Positions 8,014-16,157 of a stretch of 50,918 bases of DNA are shown here, piece by piece. Made by a program: the position numbers and the translations under genes. Origin of the DNA: Candidatus Onthomonas avicola. Its GTDB lineage: Bacteria > Bacillota > Clostridia > Oscillospirales > Oscillospiraceae. Under the pieces are notes generated by a model, which saw nothing but the letters and a program-made list of their open reading frames with translations, searched no databases and had not been told where the DNA came from. The stretch's first letter is position 1. Each line of letters starts with the position of its first letter. Where the stretch lies: positions 1 through 50,918 of the forward strand of contig DVJB01000019.1 of NCBI GenBank assembly GCA_018710845.1, written 5' to 3'.

Positions 8014-9459
8014 TCACAGATTGACGTGCAGCAGGTCCTCCTTGATGTTCCAGAGCTTGTCAGACAGGTCGACATAATACGTGTGCGGGTTGTCAAACCG
8101 CTTCACCTCGTCCCAAAGCAGCTCCACCTGGCCCTTGCAGTAGGCCTGGATCTCAGTCAGGCTGGGGGAGTGGTAGACCAGCTCGCCCTGCCGGAAGACG
8201 GGCACGAGCAGCTCGCGCGCGGTGAAGTTGCGCACCGTCTTGCGCTTCCAGGTGGCCTCCGGGTCAAACAGGCGGATGGGCTCGCTCTCGTCGATCGTCT
8301 CGTCGTAGACGGTGAGCACGTCGGCGATGGCCTTGTCCGTCTCGTTGTCAAACAGGCGGTAGACCCGCTTGAAGTGCGGGTTGATCACCTTCTCCGGGTT
8401 TTCGCTTACCTTGATCTTGGGGATGATCTGTCCGTCGTCATCCTCGACGGCGACCAGCTTGTACACCCCGCCGAAGACCGGGCTGCTCTTGGAGGTGATC
8501 AGCCGTTCGCCCACGCCGAAGGAGTCGAGCGCGGCGCCCTGGTGGAGCAGGTCGCGGATAAGGTACTCGTCCAGCGAGTTGGACGCGACGATGGAGCACT
8601 CGGTCAGCCCCGCCTCGTCGAGCATCTTGCGCGCCTTCTTGGACAGGTAGGTGAGGTCGCCCGAGTCCAGACGGATGCCGCACTTGGTGATGCCCTGCGG
8701 CAGCAGGACCTCCTGAAAGGCGCGGATGGCGTTCGGGACGCCCGACTTGAGCACATTGTAGGTGTCCACCAGCAGCGTGGCGTTGTGGGGGTAGAGCTCG
8801 CAATAGCGCTTGAACGCCTCGTACTCCGAGGGGAACATCATCACCCAGGAATGGGCCATCGTCCCGGTGGCGGGCACGCCGTAGTCGCGCTCACACTGGG
8901 TGCAGGCGGTCGCACCGCACCCGCCGATATAGGCCGCCCGCGCGCCGAGCAGGGCGGCGCTCGCCCCGTGCGCCCGCCGGGAGCCGAACTCCGCCACCGG
9001 ACGGCCCTTGGCGGCCCGGACAATGCGGTTGGCCTTGGTGGCGATCAGGCACTGGTGGTTGAAGATCAGCAGCAGATAGGTCTCGATAAACTGCGCCTCG
9101 ATGGCCGGGGCGCGGACGGTGAGGATGGGCTCGCGGGGGAAGATGGGCGTCCCCTCCGGCACAGCCCAGAGGTCGCCGGTGAAGCGAAACGTGCGCAAAT
9201 AGTCCAGAAACGCCTCGTCAAAACCGCCTTTTTGGCGCAGGAATTCGATGTCCTCCTCCGTGAAGGAGAGGTTTCGGATATACTCGATCGCCTGCTCCAG
9301 GCCGGCGGCGATGGCGAAGCCGCCCTGGTCTGGCACGTCGCGGAAGAAGAGGTCAAAGTAGGTGATGCGATCGCGCACCTCTGGGGTCTGAAAATAGCCG
9401 TTGGCCATGGTCAGCTCGTAGAAATCACAGAGCATGGTATAGTTGGTCTGGCAGTTCAT
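8014..9459 (-). CDS. pncB: Nicotinate phosphoribosyltransferase
   Basis: A 481-residue enzyme that makes nicotinate mononucleotide from nicotinate and PRPP, with ATP hydrolysis: the first step of NAD salvage (Preiss-Handler route). Recognisable family segments are YTMLCDFYELTMANGYF at the N-terminus (the histidine/tyrosine region near the active site), AEFGSRRAHG with the nicotinate-binding arginines, GTMAHSWVM, LLVDTYN, GIRLDSGDL and FGVGERL. The start at 9459 has GATAGGAGC upstream; longer in-frame extensions upstream have no family similarity and would overlap the promoter. It is convergent to the CYTH fusion and divergent from rarA. Confidence 0.95.
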   Translation of the reverse strand: MNCQTNYTMLCDFYELTMANGYFQTPEVRDRITYFDLFFRDVPDQGGFAIAAGLEQAIEYIRNLSFTEEDIEFLRQKGGFDEAFLDYLRTFRFTGDLWAVPEGTPIFPREPILTVRAPAIEAQFIETYLLLIFNHQCLIATKANRIVRAAKGRPVAEFGSRRAHGASAALLGARAAYIGGCGATACTQCERDYGVPATGTMAHSWVMMFPSEYEAFKRYCELYPHNATLLVDTYNVLKSGVPNAIRAFQEVLLPQGITKCGIRLDSGDLTYLSKKARKMLDEAGLTECSIVASNSLDEYLIRDLLHQGAALDSFGVGERLITSKSSPVFGGVYKLVAVEDDDGQIIPKIKVSENPEKVINPHFKRVYRLFDNETDKAIADVLTVYDETIDESEPIRLFDPEATWKRKTVRNFTARELLVPVFRQGELVYHSPSLTEIQAYCKGQVELLWDEVKRFDNPHTYYVDLSDKLWNIKEDLLHVNL

Positions 9460-9514
9460 CGTCACAGCTCCTATCCCGTCCCAGTGGACGCCTCGGTTCG
9501 GCCTAGGCCGGCAT

Positions 9515-9557
9515 CTGTCATGACAGCTATTATAGGCGCTCGCGCCGGGATTTGCAA
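9515..9557 (-). promoter_or_regulatory. pncB promoter with palindrome at the start site
   Basis: Minus-strand TTGCAA (9552-9557), exact 17-bp spacer, TATAAT (9529-9534). A perfect 12-bp palindrome CTGTCATGACAG (9515-9526) sits where transcription should begin, a good place for a repressor. NAD-salvage genes in Firmicutes are often controlled by NiaR, but I cannot confirm its motif here. Confidence 0.65.
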
Positions 9558-9704
9558 GGGCGGATTCGGGGAAAACGCCGCATTCCGGCCGCTTTTCTGC
9601 CGAAACTGTCCGGTCAGGCGACGGTCCCGGCGGCGAGCGCTTTCTTTTTTCGGTCAGATATGGTATACTCAGGCGCAGAAAACCTGTACAGAGAGGTGAG
9701 AGAG

Positions 9705-11000
9705 ATGGCATACCGCCCCCTGGCGGACGAGATACGCCCCCAGACGCTGGACGAGGTGGTGGGCCAGCGCCATATCCTGGGGGAGGACGGCGTCCTGCGC
9801 CGCATCATCGAGAGTGGGCAGGTCCCCAATATGGTCTTCTACGGCCCGTCCGGGACGGGCAAGACCACGGTGGCCAACATCATCGCCCGGCGGACTGACC
9901 GCACGCTCCACCGGCTCAACGCCACCACCGCCACCATCTCGGACATCCGCGAGGTGATCGCGGATGTGGACACCCTGCTCGCCCCCAACGGCGTGCTGCT
10001 CTATCTGGACGAGATCCAGTACTTCAACAAGAAGCAGCAGCAGTCCCTGCTCGAGTTCATGGAGAACGGCAAGATCACCCTGATCGCCTCCACGACGGAA
10101 AACCCCTATTTCTGCGTCTTCAACGCCGTGCTCTCCCGCGCGACCGTGTTTGAGTTCCGGCCGGTGGAGCCGGAGGAGGTGAAGCCGGCGCTCCGGCGTG
10201 CTGTCTCCCTGCTCGAGCAGCGGCGCGGCCTGCGCGCCGAGCTGGAGGAGGGCGTGCTCGATGAGCTGGCGTCCGCCTGCGGCGGGGACGTGCGCAAGGG
10301 GATCAGCGGCGTCGAGCTGCTCTTTGCCGCCGCCCGCCCGGCAAACGGGACGGTCCGTCTCACCCGGGAGGACACCCATCTGCTCGCCCAGAAGTCCGCC
10401 ATGCGCTACGACCGCGACGGGGACGGGCACTACGATATTCTCTCCGCCCTGCAAAAATCCATCCGTGGGTCCGACCCGGATGCCGGACTGCACTACCTGG
10501 CCCGGCTGCTGGAGGCGGGCGACCTGGTCTCTGCCTGCCGGCGGCTGATGGTGATCGCCTGCGAGGATGTGGGCCTGGCCTATCCGCAGGCGATCCCCAT
10601 CGTACGCGCCTGTATCGAGGCGGCCAATATGCTCGGCCTGCCAGAGGCGCGCATCCCACTGGGGGACGCGGTGATCCTGATGGCCACCGCGCCGAAATCC
10701 AACTCCGGCATCCGCGGCATCGACGCGGCGCTCTCCGACGTGCGCCGGGGCAATTTTGGCCCTATCCCGGCCTATCTGATGGACGCGCACTATGCCGGCG
10801 CGCAGAAGCTGGGCCGTGGGCTGACCTACCGCTTTCCGCACGACTACCCGAACCACTATGTCCCGCAGCAGTACCTGCCCGACCGCCTGGCGGACGCGCG
10901 CTACTACGAGTACGGGGACAACAAGACCGAGCAGGCGGCCCGCCTCTACTGGGAGCGGATAAAAGGGAGCGCAGAGGGCGGAAACCGGGAAGAAACTTGA
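9705..11000 (+). CDS. rarA: Replication-associated recombination protein A (AAA ATPase)
   Basis: A 431-residue clamp-loader-like AAA+ ATPase (RarA/MgsA), acting at stalled replication forks. Walker A is GPSGTGKTT (47-55); Walker B LLYLDEIQYF follows near residue 100; STTENPYF and the C-terminal tetramerisation region (CEDVGLAYPQA, RIPLGDAVILMATAPKSNS) are all typical. The N-terminal PLADEIRPQTLDEVVGQ matches the family start, so ATG 9705 (preceded by AGAGAGGTGAGAG) is chosen. A TATACT at 9664-9669 is a likely -10 box, but the -35 is weak. It heads a plus-strand run with DUF951 and hisC. Confidence 0.95.
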   Translation: MAYRPLADEIRPQTLDEVVGQRHILGEDGVLRRIIESGQVPNMVFYGPSGTGKTTVANIIARRTDRTLHRLNATTATISDIREVIADVDTLLAPNGVLLYLDEIQYFNKKQQQSLLEFMENGKITLIASTTENPYFCVFNAVLSRATVFEFRPVEPEEVKPALRRAVSLLEQRRGLRAELEEGVLDELASACGGDVRKGISGVELLFAAARPANGTVRLTREDTHLLAQKSAMRYDRDGDGHYDILSALQKSIRGSDPDAGLHYLARLLEAGDLVSACRRLMVIACEDVGLAYPQAIPIVRACIEAANMLGLPEARIPLGDAVILMATAPKSNSGIRGIDAALSDVRRGNFGPIPAYLMDAHYAGAQKLGRGLTYRFPHDYPNHYVPQQYLPDRLADARYYEYGDNKTEQAARLYWERIKGSAEGGNREET

Positions 11001-11075
11001 CAAGCCGACGGGAAGATGATAGCGTAATAGTGTGTAAAAGCGCGCGCCCTGCGGGCGCGGAGAGGGGGAGAACAC

Positions 11076-11270
11076 ATGGACGTGCAGGTCGGCGACCGGC
11101 TGATGATGAAGAAACCGCACCCCTGCGGCGGCAGGGAGTGGGCCGTGCTGCGCGTGGGCATGGACTTTCGCCTGCGCTGCTGCACCTGCGGCCGGGAGAT
11201 GATGATTCCCCGCGCCAAGGCGGAGAAGGCCATCCGCAAAATCCTGCGAGAGGATGAGACAAAGGCATGA
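11076..11270 (+). CDS. DUF951 family small protein
   Basis: A 64-residue protein matching the DUF951 family of Firmicutes: a small basic protein with V-G-D near the start, KKPHPCGG, the CCTCGR motif and IPRAKAEK. The conserved cysteines (in HPCGG and RCCTCG) could bind a metal, and the fold resembles a small beta-barrel; function is not established. AGAGGGGGAG precedes the ATG. Its stop overlaps the hisC ATG by four bases, indicating coupling. Confidence 0.85.
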   Translation: MDVQVGDRLMMKKPHPCGGREWAVLRVGMDFRLRCCTCGREMMIPRAKAEKAIRKILREDETKA

Positions 11271-12343
11271 GTGGGACAAAACGCTACTGGTCCAGCCGCA
11301 TCCGCGACCTGACGCCCTACACCCCGGGCGAGCAGCCGAAGGACCGCCAGTTCATCAAGCTCAACACGAACGAGAATCCCTATCCCCCCTCGCCCCGCGT
11401 GACCGAGGCGATCCGCGCCGCGGCGGGGGCGGACCTGCGCCGCTATCCCGACCCGGACGCCACGCCGCTGCTCGAGGCGCTCTCGCGCGCCTACGGCGTG
11501 CCGCAGGACCGGATCTTTGCCGGCAACGGCTCGGACGAGGTGCTCTCCTTTGCCTTTCAGGCGTTCTTTGACCCGGGCAGCACGATCGTCTTTCCCGACA
11601 TCACCTATTCCTTTTACCCGGTGTACGCCAATCTCTACCAGATCCGCTGCCGGCGGATTCCCCTCGGCGCCGACTTCACCCTTCCGGTTCCCGCCTTCTT
11701 CGGCGGCAGCGACGGCGTGGTGATCGCCAACCCCAACGCGCCGACCGGCATGGCGGTGGGCCCCAACGCCCTGCGCGCGATCCTGGAGGCCAACCCCCGT
11801 GCGGTGGTCATCGTGGACGAGGCGTACGTCGACTTTGGCGCCGAGAGCGCCCTGCCGCTGATCGGGGACTACCCCAACCTCCTCGTCGTGCAGACCATGA
11901 GCAAGTCGCGCGCGCTGGCCGGCCTGCGCGTGGGATTTGCCTTTGGCCAGCCGGGGCTGATCGCGGCGCTCAACTGCGTGAAGAACTCCATCAACTCCTA
12001 TACCCTCGACCGGCTGGCCATCGCCGGCGGTGTCGCGGCGCTGGAGGACCGGGACTATTTTGACCTGCGCCGCCGTCAGGTGATGGAAACGCGGGAACGC
12101 GCGGCCGCGGCGCTCCGGGATCTGGGCTTTGAAGTCCTGCCCTCGCAGGCCAACTTCCTCTTTGCCTCCCATCCCGCTGTCCCGGCGCGCGCGCTCTTTG
12201 ACGGGCTGCGCGAGGCGGGGATTCTGGTGCGTTACTTCAGCCAGCCGCGCATTGACCGCTTCCTGCGCATCACGGTGGGGACAGACGAGGAGATGGATGC
12301 GCTCTGCCGGGCGCTGGCGGCGCTGCTGCAGGCGCAGAAGTGA
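11267..12343 (+). CDS. hisC: Histidinol-phosphate aminotransferase
   Basis: A 358-residue fold-type I PLP aminotransferase. HisC converts imidazole acetol-phosphate and glutamate to histidinol-phosphate; relatives also act on aromatic amino acids. Visible features are KLNTNENPYPPSP at the N-terminus, NPNAPTG, the PLP aspartate in VDEAYVDF, the Schiff-base lysine in TMSKSRALAGLRVGF, and the C-terminal arginine region VRYFSQPRIDRFLRITVG. No other his genes are near, so it is an orphan hisC and could serve another aminotransferase role. It overlaps DUF951 (ATGA). Confidence 0.9.
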   Translation: MSGTKRYWSSRIRDLTPYTPGEQPKDRQFIKLNTNENPYPPSPRVTEAIRAAAGADLRRYPDPDATPLLEALSRAYGVPQDRIFAGNGSDEVLSFAFQAFFDPGSTIVFPDITYSFYPVYANLYQIRCRRIPLGADFTLPVPAFFGGSDGVVIANPNAPTGMAVGPNALRAILEANPRAVVIVDEAYVDFGAESALPLIGDYPNLLVVQTMSKSRALAGLRVGFAFGQPGLIAALNCVKNSINSYTLDRLAIAGGVAALEDRDYFDLRRRQVMETRERAAAALRDLGFEVLPSQANFLFASHPAVPARALFDGLREAGILVRYFSQPRIDRFLRITVGTDEEMDALCRALAALLQAQK

Positions 12344-12373
12344 CAGATTGCCCCGCAAAAGGAGGTCACGCGA

Positions 12374-13387
12374 TTGGTTCGGATTAAGGATATTGCAGAG
12401 CGGGCGGGCGTGAGCGCGACCACCGTCTCCAACGTCATCCACCACAAGGCGGGCAAGGTCTCTCCCGAGCTGGTGGAGAAGATCGAGCGGATCATCCGCG
12501 AGATGAACTACGTCCCCAGCCTGAGCGCGCGCATGCTGGCCAATGAGAGCTCAGGGATCCTGGGCGTGGCGGTGGGCTACCCGGAGCGGAGCCTGCACCT
12601 GCCGCTGGAGGACCCCTTTGTGGCCAGCCTGATCGGCCATCTGGAGCACGCGATCCGCGAGCTGGGTTACTATATGATGCTGTTGACCAAGCGCAGCATG
12701 GAGGAGATTTTGCAGGAGAGCCGCGCGTGGAACTTTGACGGCCTGATCGCCTTCGGCTTCTCCCAAGAGGAGTTCGAGGCGCTGCGCGAGGCGTTTGATA
12801 AGCCGATCGTCACCATTGACAGCTATTTTGACCGCCGCTATCCCCGGGTGTGCAACGTGGGGACGGACGACTTTGACGGCGGCTATCAGATCGGGCGCTT
12901 CCTGCTCAACCGCGGTCACCGCGACATCCTCTTTGTGGCAGACAACGACCTCGGCGTGGACCACCTGCGCTGGGAGGGCTTTCGCAAGGCGATGGCGGAG
13001 GCTGGACTGGAGCATCTGGACGACATGCGCCTGATGGTGCCCTGGGATTACGAGCCGCGTCTGCGCCGCTATGACGAGTTGCTGGGCCTGCTGCGGCGGC
13101 AGACCGCTTTGTTCTTCTGCTCTGACTACAACGCCGTGGAGGCGATGAACCACCTGCGCCGGCGCGGCGTGGATATCCCGGGCGAGCTGTCGGTGGCCGG
13201 GTTTGACGACATCGTCTACGCCCGCACCTGCTGGCCTCCGCTCACAACGGTGCATCAGCCGGTGGACAAAAAAGCCGCCCTCGCCGTGGAGATGCTCGGC
13301 CGGATGCTGCGCGGCGAGAGAGTGGACGGGCCGGAGCCAAAGGTGAGCGTCCACGTCGTCGAGCGCCAGTCCGTGTGCGCGCGCTGA
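12374..13387 (+). CDS. LacI-family transcriptional regulator
   Basis: A 337-residue regulator with an N-terminal LacI helix-turn-helix (IKDIAERAGVSATTVSNVIHH), hinge helix (SLSARMLANESSG) and a periplasmic-binding-like effector domain. Relevant effector-domain segments are FDGLIAFGFS, GTDDFDGGYQIGRFLL, DIPGELSVAGFDD and LTTVHQPVD. The start is a TTG at 12374, supported by a perfect AAAGGAGGT eight bases before it. The ligand is probably a sugar or sugar-phosphate as in the family. No sugar uptake gene adjoins it; it lies between hisC and the UDP-GlcNAc epimerase gene, so its target is unclear. Confidence 0.92.
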   Translation: MVRIKDIAERAGVSATTVSNVIHHKAGKVSPELVEKIERIIREMNYVPSLSARMLANESSGILGVAVGYPERSLHLPLEDPFVASLIGHLEHAIRELGYYMMLLTKRSMEEILQESRAWNFDGLIAFGFSQEEFEALREAFDKPIVTIDSYFDRRYPRVCNVGTDDFDGGYQIGRFLLNRGHRDILFVADNDLGVDHLRWEGFRKAMAEAGLEHLDDMRLMVPWDYEPRLRRYDELLGLLRRQTALFFCSDYNAVEAMNHLRRRGVDIPGELSVAGFDDIVYARTCWPPLTTVHQPVDKKAALAVEMLGRMLRGERVDGPEPKVSVHVVERQSVCAR

Positions 13388-13423
13388 GCGCGCTCCGGTT
13401 CTGCCGCCGCCCCCGGGTGCATA

Positions 13424-13458
13424 TCCTGTCCCAGACCGCGGAAAGAGGGGGGACAGGA
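13424..13458 (+). promoter_or_regulatory. Hairpin that sequesters the ribosome site of the epimerase gene
   Basis: A perfect 9-bp stem, TCCTGTCCC (13424-13432) with GGGACAGGA (13450-13458), closes a 17-base loop and ends two bases before the ATG at 13460. The Shine-Dalgarno-like GGGGGGACAGG is inside the 3' arm, so the fold would limit initiation. Confidence 0.5.
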
Positions 13459-13459
13459 C

Positions 13460-14608
13460 ATGGCACAGAACATCCTGCTGCTGTTTGGGACAAGGCCGGA
13501 GGCGATCAAGATGTGCCCGCTGGCGCTGGAGCTGTCGCGGCGCGGGGGACTGCGCACCCGTGTCTGCCTGACCGGCCAGCACCGGGAGATGCTGACCCAG
13601 GCGATGGAGGACCTGGGCGTCGGCTGCGACCGGAGCCTGGAGGTCATGGAGGAGGAGCAGCCGCTCGGCGAACTCACCTGCCGGCTGCTTGAGCGGGTGA
13701 CGGCGGCCCTGCGCGAGGAGCGCCCGGACCGGGTGCTCGTCCACGGGGACACGACGACCGCCTTCGCCGGCGCGCTGGCGGCGTTTTACCTCGGAATTCC
13801 GGTGGGACATGTGGAGGCCGGCCTGCGGACCTGGGACCTCTCCGCGCCCTTTCCGGAGGAATTTAACCGCCAGGCGGTGGACCGGCTGGCGGACTGGCGC
13901 TTTGCCCCCACGCCGCAGGCGGCGCGCAACCTGCTGCGGGAGGGCTGCCCGCCCGACCGGGTGTATGTGACCGGCAACACGGTGGTGGACGCCCTCTGCC
14001 GCACGCTGCGCGCGGACTACACCCACCCGGCGCTGACCTGGGCGGGGGGCCGGCCGCTGGTGCTGCTCACCGTCCACCGGCGGGAAAATCTGCGCGCGCT
14101 CGGCGCGCTGTTTGAGACGCTCGGCCTGCTGGTCCGGCACCATCCGGAGGCGGCCTTTCTCTTTCCCGTCCACCGCAACCCGCAGGTGCGGCGGCAGGCG
14201 TACGGCTTGCTCGGCGGGCTGGACAATCTCCGACTGGTCAATCCGCTGGGGGTGCGCGACTTTCACAACCTGCTTGCCCGTTCGGCGCTCGTGCTCACCG
14301 ACAGCGGCGGCGTGCAGGAGGAGGCGGCGGTGCTCGGCCGGCCGGTGCTCGTCCTGCGGGAGCGGACGGAGCGGCCGGAGGGCGTGGCCCCCGGCTGTCT
14401 GCACCTGACCGGGACGGATGAGGCGGCGATCCGGAAAAATTTTGAATCCCTGTTGGAAAAGCGGGAGACGTGTGCTAAAATACAGATTGATTTGCGCCTG
14501 TATGGGGACGGACAGGCCGCGCGCCGGATTGCCGACTGCCTGGAGGCCGGCCGGCCCGGACCGCCCTGGACACCGCAGGAAAACGAAATCTACCGAGTGA
14601 TCGGATGA
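13460..14608 (+). CDS. wecB: UDP-N-acetylglucosamine 2-epimerase (non-hydrolysing)
   Basis: A 382-residue cytosolic enzyme that interconverts UDP-GlcNAc and UDP-ManNAc, precursor of teichoic-acid linkage units and surface glycans. Family landmarks are FGTRPEAIKMCPL at the N-terminus, VHGDTTTAFAGALAAF, HVEAGLRTWD, PEEFNRQAVDRLAD, TVHRRENL, FPVHRNPQVR and LTDSGGVQEEA, all characteristic UDP-binding or catalytic segments. The gene for phosphoglucosamine mutase follows 22 bases later, so this pair supplies and diverts amino-sugar nucleotides. Its start codon is preceded by a stem that may hide the ribosome site. Confidence 0.94.
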   Translation: MAQNILLLFGTRPEAIKMCPLALELSRRGGLRTRVCLTGQHREMLTQAMEDLGVGCDRSLEVMEEEQPLGELTCRLLERVTAALREERPDRVLVHGDTTTAFAGALAAFYLGIPVGHVEAGLRTWDLSAPFPEEFNRQAVDRLADWRFAPTPQAARNLLREGCPPDRVYVTGNTVVDALCRTLRADYTHPALTWAGGRPLVLLTVHRRENLRALGALFETLGLLVRHHPEAAFLFPVHRNPQVRRQAYGLLGGLDNLRLVNPLGVRDFHNLLARSALVLTDSGGVQEEAAVLGRPVLVLRERTERPEGVAPGCLHLTGTDEAAIRKNFESLLEKRETCAKIQIDLRLYGDGQAARRIADCLEAGRPGPPWTPQENEIYRVIG

Positions 14609-14630
14609 GCCTTTCTGGAAGGAGAAAACG

Positions 14631-15986
14631 ATGGGAAAATACTTTGGAACGGACGGCTTTCGCGGCGAGGCGAACGTCACCCTGACGGCGGACCACGCGT
14701 TTCGCATCGGCCGCTTTTTGGGCTGGTACTATAACCAGCACCCGGTCGAGGGGGACCGGGCGCGGATTGTCATCGGCAAGGACACCCGCCGCTCGAGCTA
14801 TACGCTCGAGTTTGCCCTCGCCGCCGGCATCACCACCTCCGGCGCGGACGTCTATCTGATGCGCGTGACCACCACGCCCAGCGTGGCCTATATCACCAAG
14901 GTGGACAATTTTGACTGTGGCATTATGATTTCCGCCAGCCACAACCCCTATTATGACAACGGCATCAAGCTCATCAACAACCAGGGCGAGAAGATGGAGC
15001 AGGAGACGATCGACAAGGTGGAGGATTACCTGGACGGCCGGATCCCCGAGGTGCCGCTGGCCCTGCGCGATCAGATGGGCGCCGCCATTGACCATGACTC
15101 CGGCCGCCATCGCTACATCGGCTACCTGATCTCGATGGCGATGCACTCCTTCCGCGGGAAGAAGGTGGGCCTGGACTGCGCCAACGGCGCGGCCTGGTCC
15201 ATTGCCAAGGTGGTCTTTGAGGCGCTGGGCGCCAAGACCTATGTGATGGGCGCCCAGCCCAACGGCATCAACATCAACGACGGCTGCGGGTCCACCCACC
15301 TGGAGGCGCTGCAGAAGTTTGTGCTGGACAACGGACTGGACGTCGGCTTTGCCTATGACGGCGACGCGGACCGGTGCCTCGCCGTGGACGAGAAGGGCAA
15401 CGCCGTCACCGGCGACCACATCATGTACCTCTATGCCCGCTATATGAAGGAGCGCGGCAAGCTGACCAACAACACCGTCGTGACCACCGTGATGAGCAAT
15501 TTCGGCCTCTACAAGGCCTTTGACGCCGCCGGGATCGACTATGTCAAGACGCCGGTGGGCGACAAGTACGTCTATGAGCACATGGTAAAGCACGGCGACC
15601 GCATCGGCGGTGAGCAGTCCGGCCACATTATCTTCAGCAAGTACGCCACCACGGGCGACGGCATCCTCACCTCGCTGAAGGTGATGGAGGTGCTCCAGGC
15701 CAAACGGGTGACCCTCTCGCAGCTGTGCGAGCCGCTGAAGATCTATCCGCAGCTGCTGGTCAACGTCCGCGTGAAGGACAAGACCGCCGCCCAGGATGAC
15801 CCCGACGTGCAGGCGGCCGTGTGCGCCGTGGAGGAGCAGCTCGGCAGCGCCGGGCGTATCCTCGTGCGCGAGAGCGGCACCGAGCCGCTCATCCGCGTCA
15901 TGGTGGAGGCGGAGACCCAGGCGCTGTGTGAGCAGTACGTCGGCCAGGTGGTGGACGTGATCCGCGCCAAGGGGCATGAGGTCTGA
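14631..15986 (+). CDS. glmM: Phosphoglucosamine mutase
   Basis: A 451-residue alpha-D-phosphohexomutase that converts glucosamine-6-phosphate to glucosamine-1-phosphate for UDP-GlcNAc and peptidoglycan synthesis. The start YFGTDGFRGEAN is typical of GlmM. The phosphoserine loop is ISASHNPYYDNGIKL (about residue 101), the Mg2+ loop is DGDADRCLAVDEKG, the sugar-binding loop GEQSGHII, and the phosphate-binding loop RESGTEPLIRVMVEA. All are intact and the length is normal. GAAGGAGAAAACG precedes the ATG. It is the last gene of the plus-strand run, followed by a hairpin. Confidence 0.96.
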   Translation: MGKYFGTDGFRGEANVTLTADHAFRIGRFLGWYYNQHPVEGDRARIVIGKDTRRSSYTLEFALAAGITTSGADVYLMRVTTTPSVAYITKVDNFDCGIMISASHNPYYDNGIKLINNQGEKMEQETIDKVEDYLDGRIPEVPLALRDQMGAAIDHDSGRHRYIGYLISMAMHSFRGKKVGLDCANGAAWSIAKVVFEALGAKTYVMGAQPNGININDGCGSTHLEALQKFVLDNGLDVGFAYDGDADRCLAVDEKGNAVTGDHIMYLYARYMKERGKLTNNTVVTTVMSNFGLYKAFDAAGIDYVKTPVGDKYVYEHMVKHGDRIGGEQSGHIIFSKYATTGDGILTSLKVMEVLQAKRVTLSQLCEPLKIYPQLLVNVRVKDKTAAQDDPDVQAAVCAVEEQLGSAGRILVRESGTEPLIRVMVEAETQALCEQYVGQVVDVIRAKGHEV

Positions 15987-16024
15987 GCCATCTGTTGCAG
16001 CTGAAATTGAAAAACACAGGTTTT

Positions 16025-16056
16025 CCGAAAGGCCCGTCTCTTGGCGGGCCTTTCGG
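16025..16056 (+). terminator. Hairpin after glmM
   Basis: A perfect 12-bp stem (CCGAAAGGCCCG / CGGGCCTTTCGG) 38 bases after the glmM stop. No U-tract follows on the plus strand, so termination may be weak. Confidence 0.6.
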
Positions 16057-16067
16057 CTGTCTGCGGC

Positions 16068-16127
16068 GATTCTTAAAGGATTCTTAAACAGATTGCCCAT
16101 TGCCGCTTAAAGAGTTCCTGATATGAT
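16068..16127 (+). promoter_or_regulatory. Two-component operon promoter with 11-bp tandem repeats
   Basis: Two adjacent 11-bp direct repeats, GATTCTTAAAG (16068-16078) and GATTCTTAAAC (16079-16089), precede TTGCCG (16100-16105), a 16-bp spacer and TATGAT (16122-16127). Tandem 11-bp repeats are the usual binding site of OmpR/PhoB-type regulators, so autoregulation by the gene product at 16158 is likely. A partial third copy (GCTTAAAG) starts at 16105. Confidence 0.6.
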
Positions 16128-16157
16128 AATCATGCAAAGAGAGAAGGGGGAAGACGT

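Noticed and set aside
7793-8017. An open frame on the minus strand through element A1 that shares a peptide (about 30 residues) with a frame through A3
   Set aside because: The shared peptide only reflects the shared DNA of the repeat. In A2 the cassette and small changes put the same DNA in a different frame, so there is no selection for protein.
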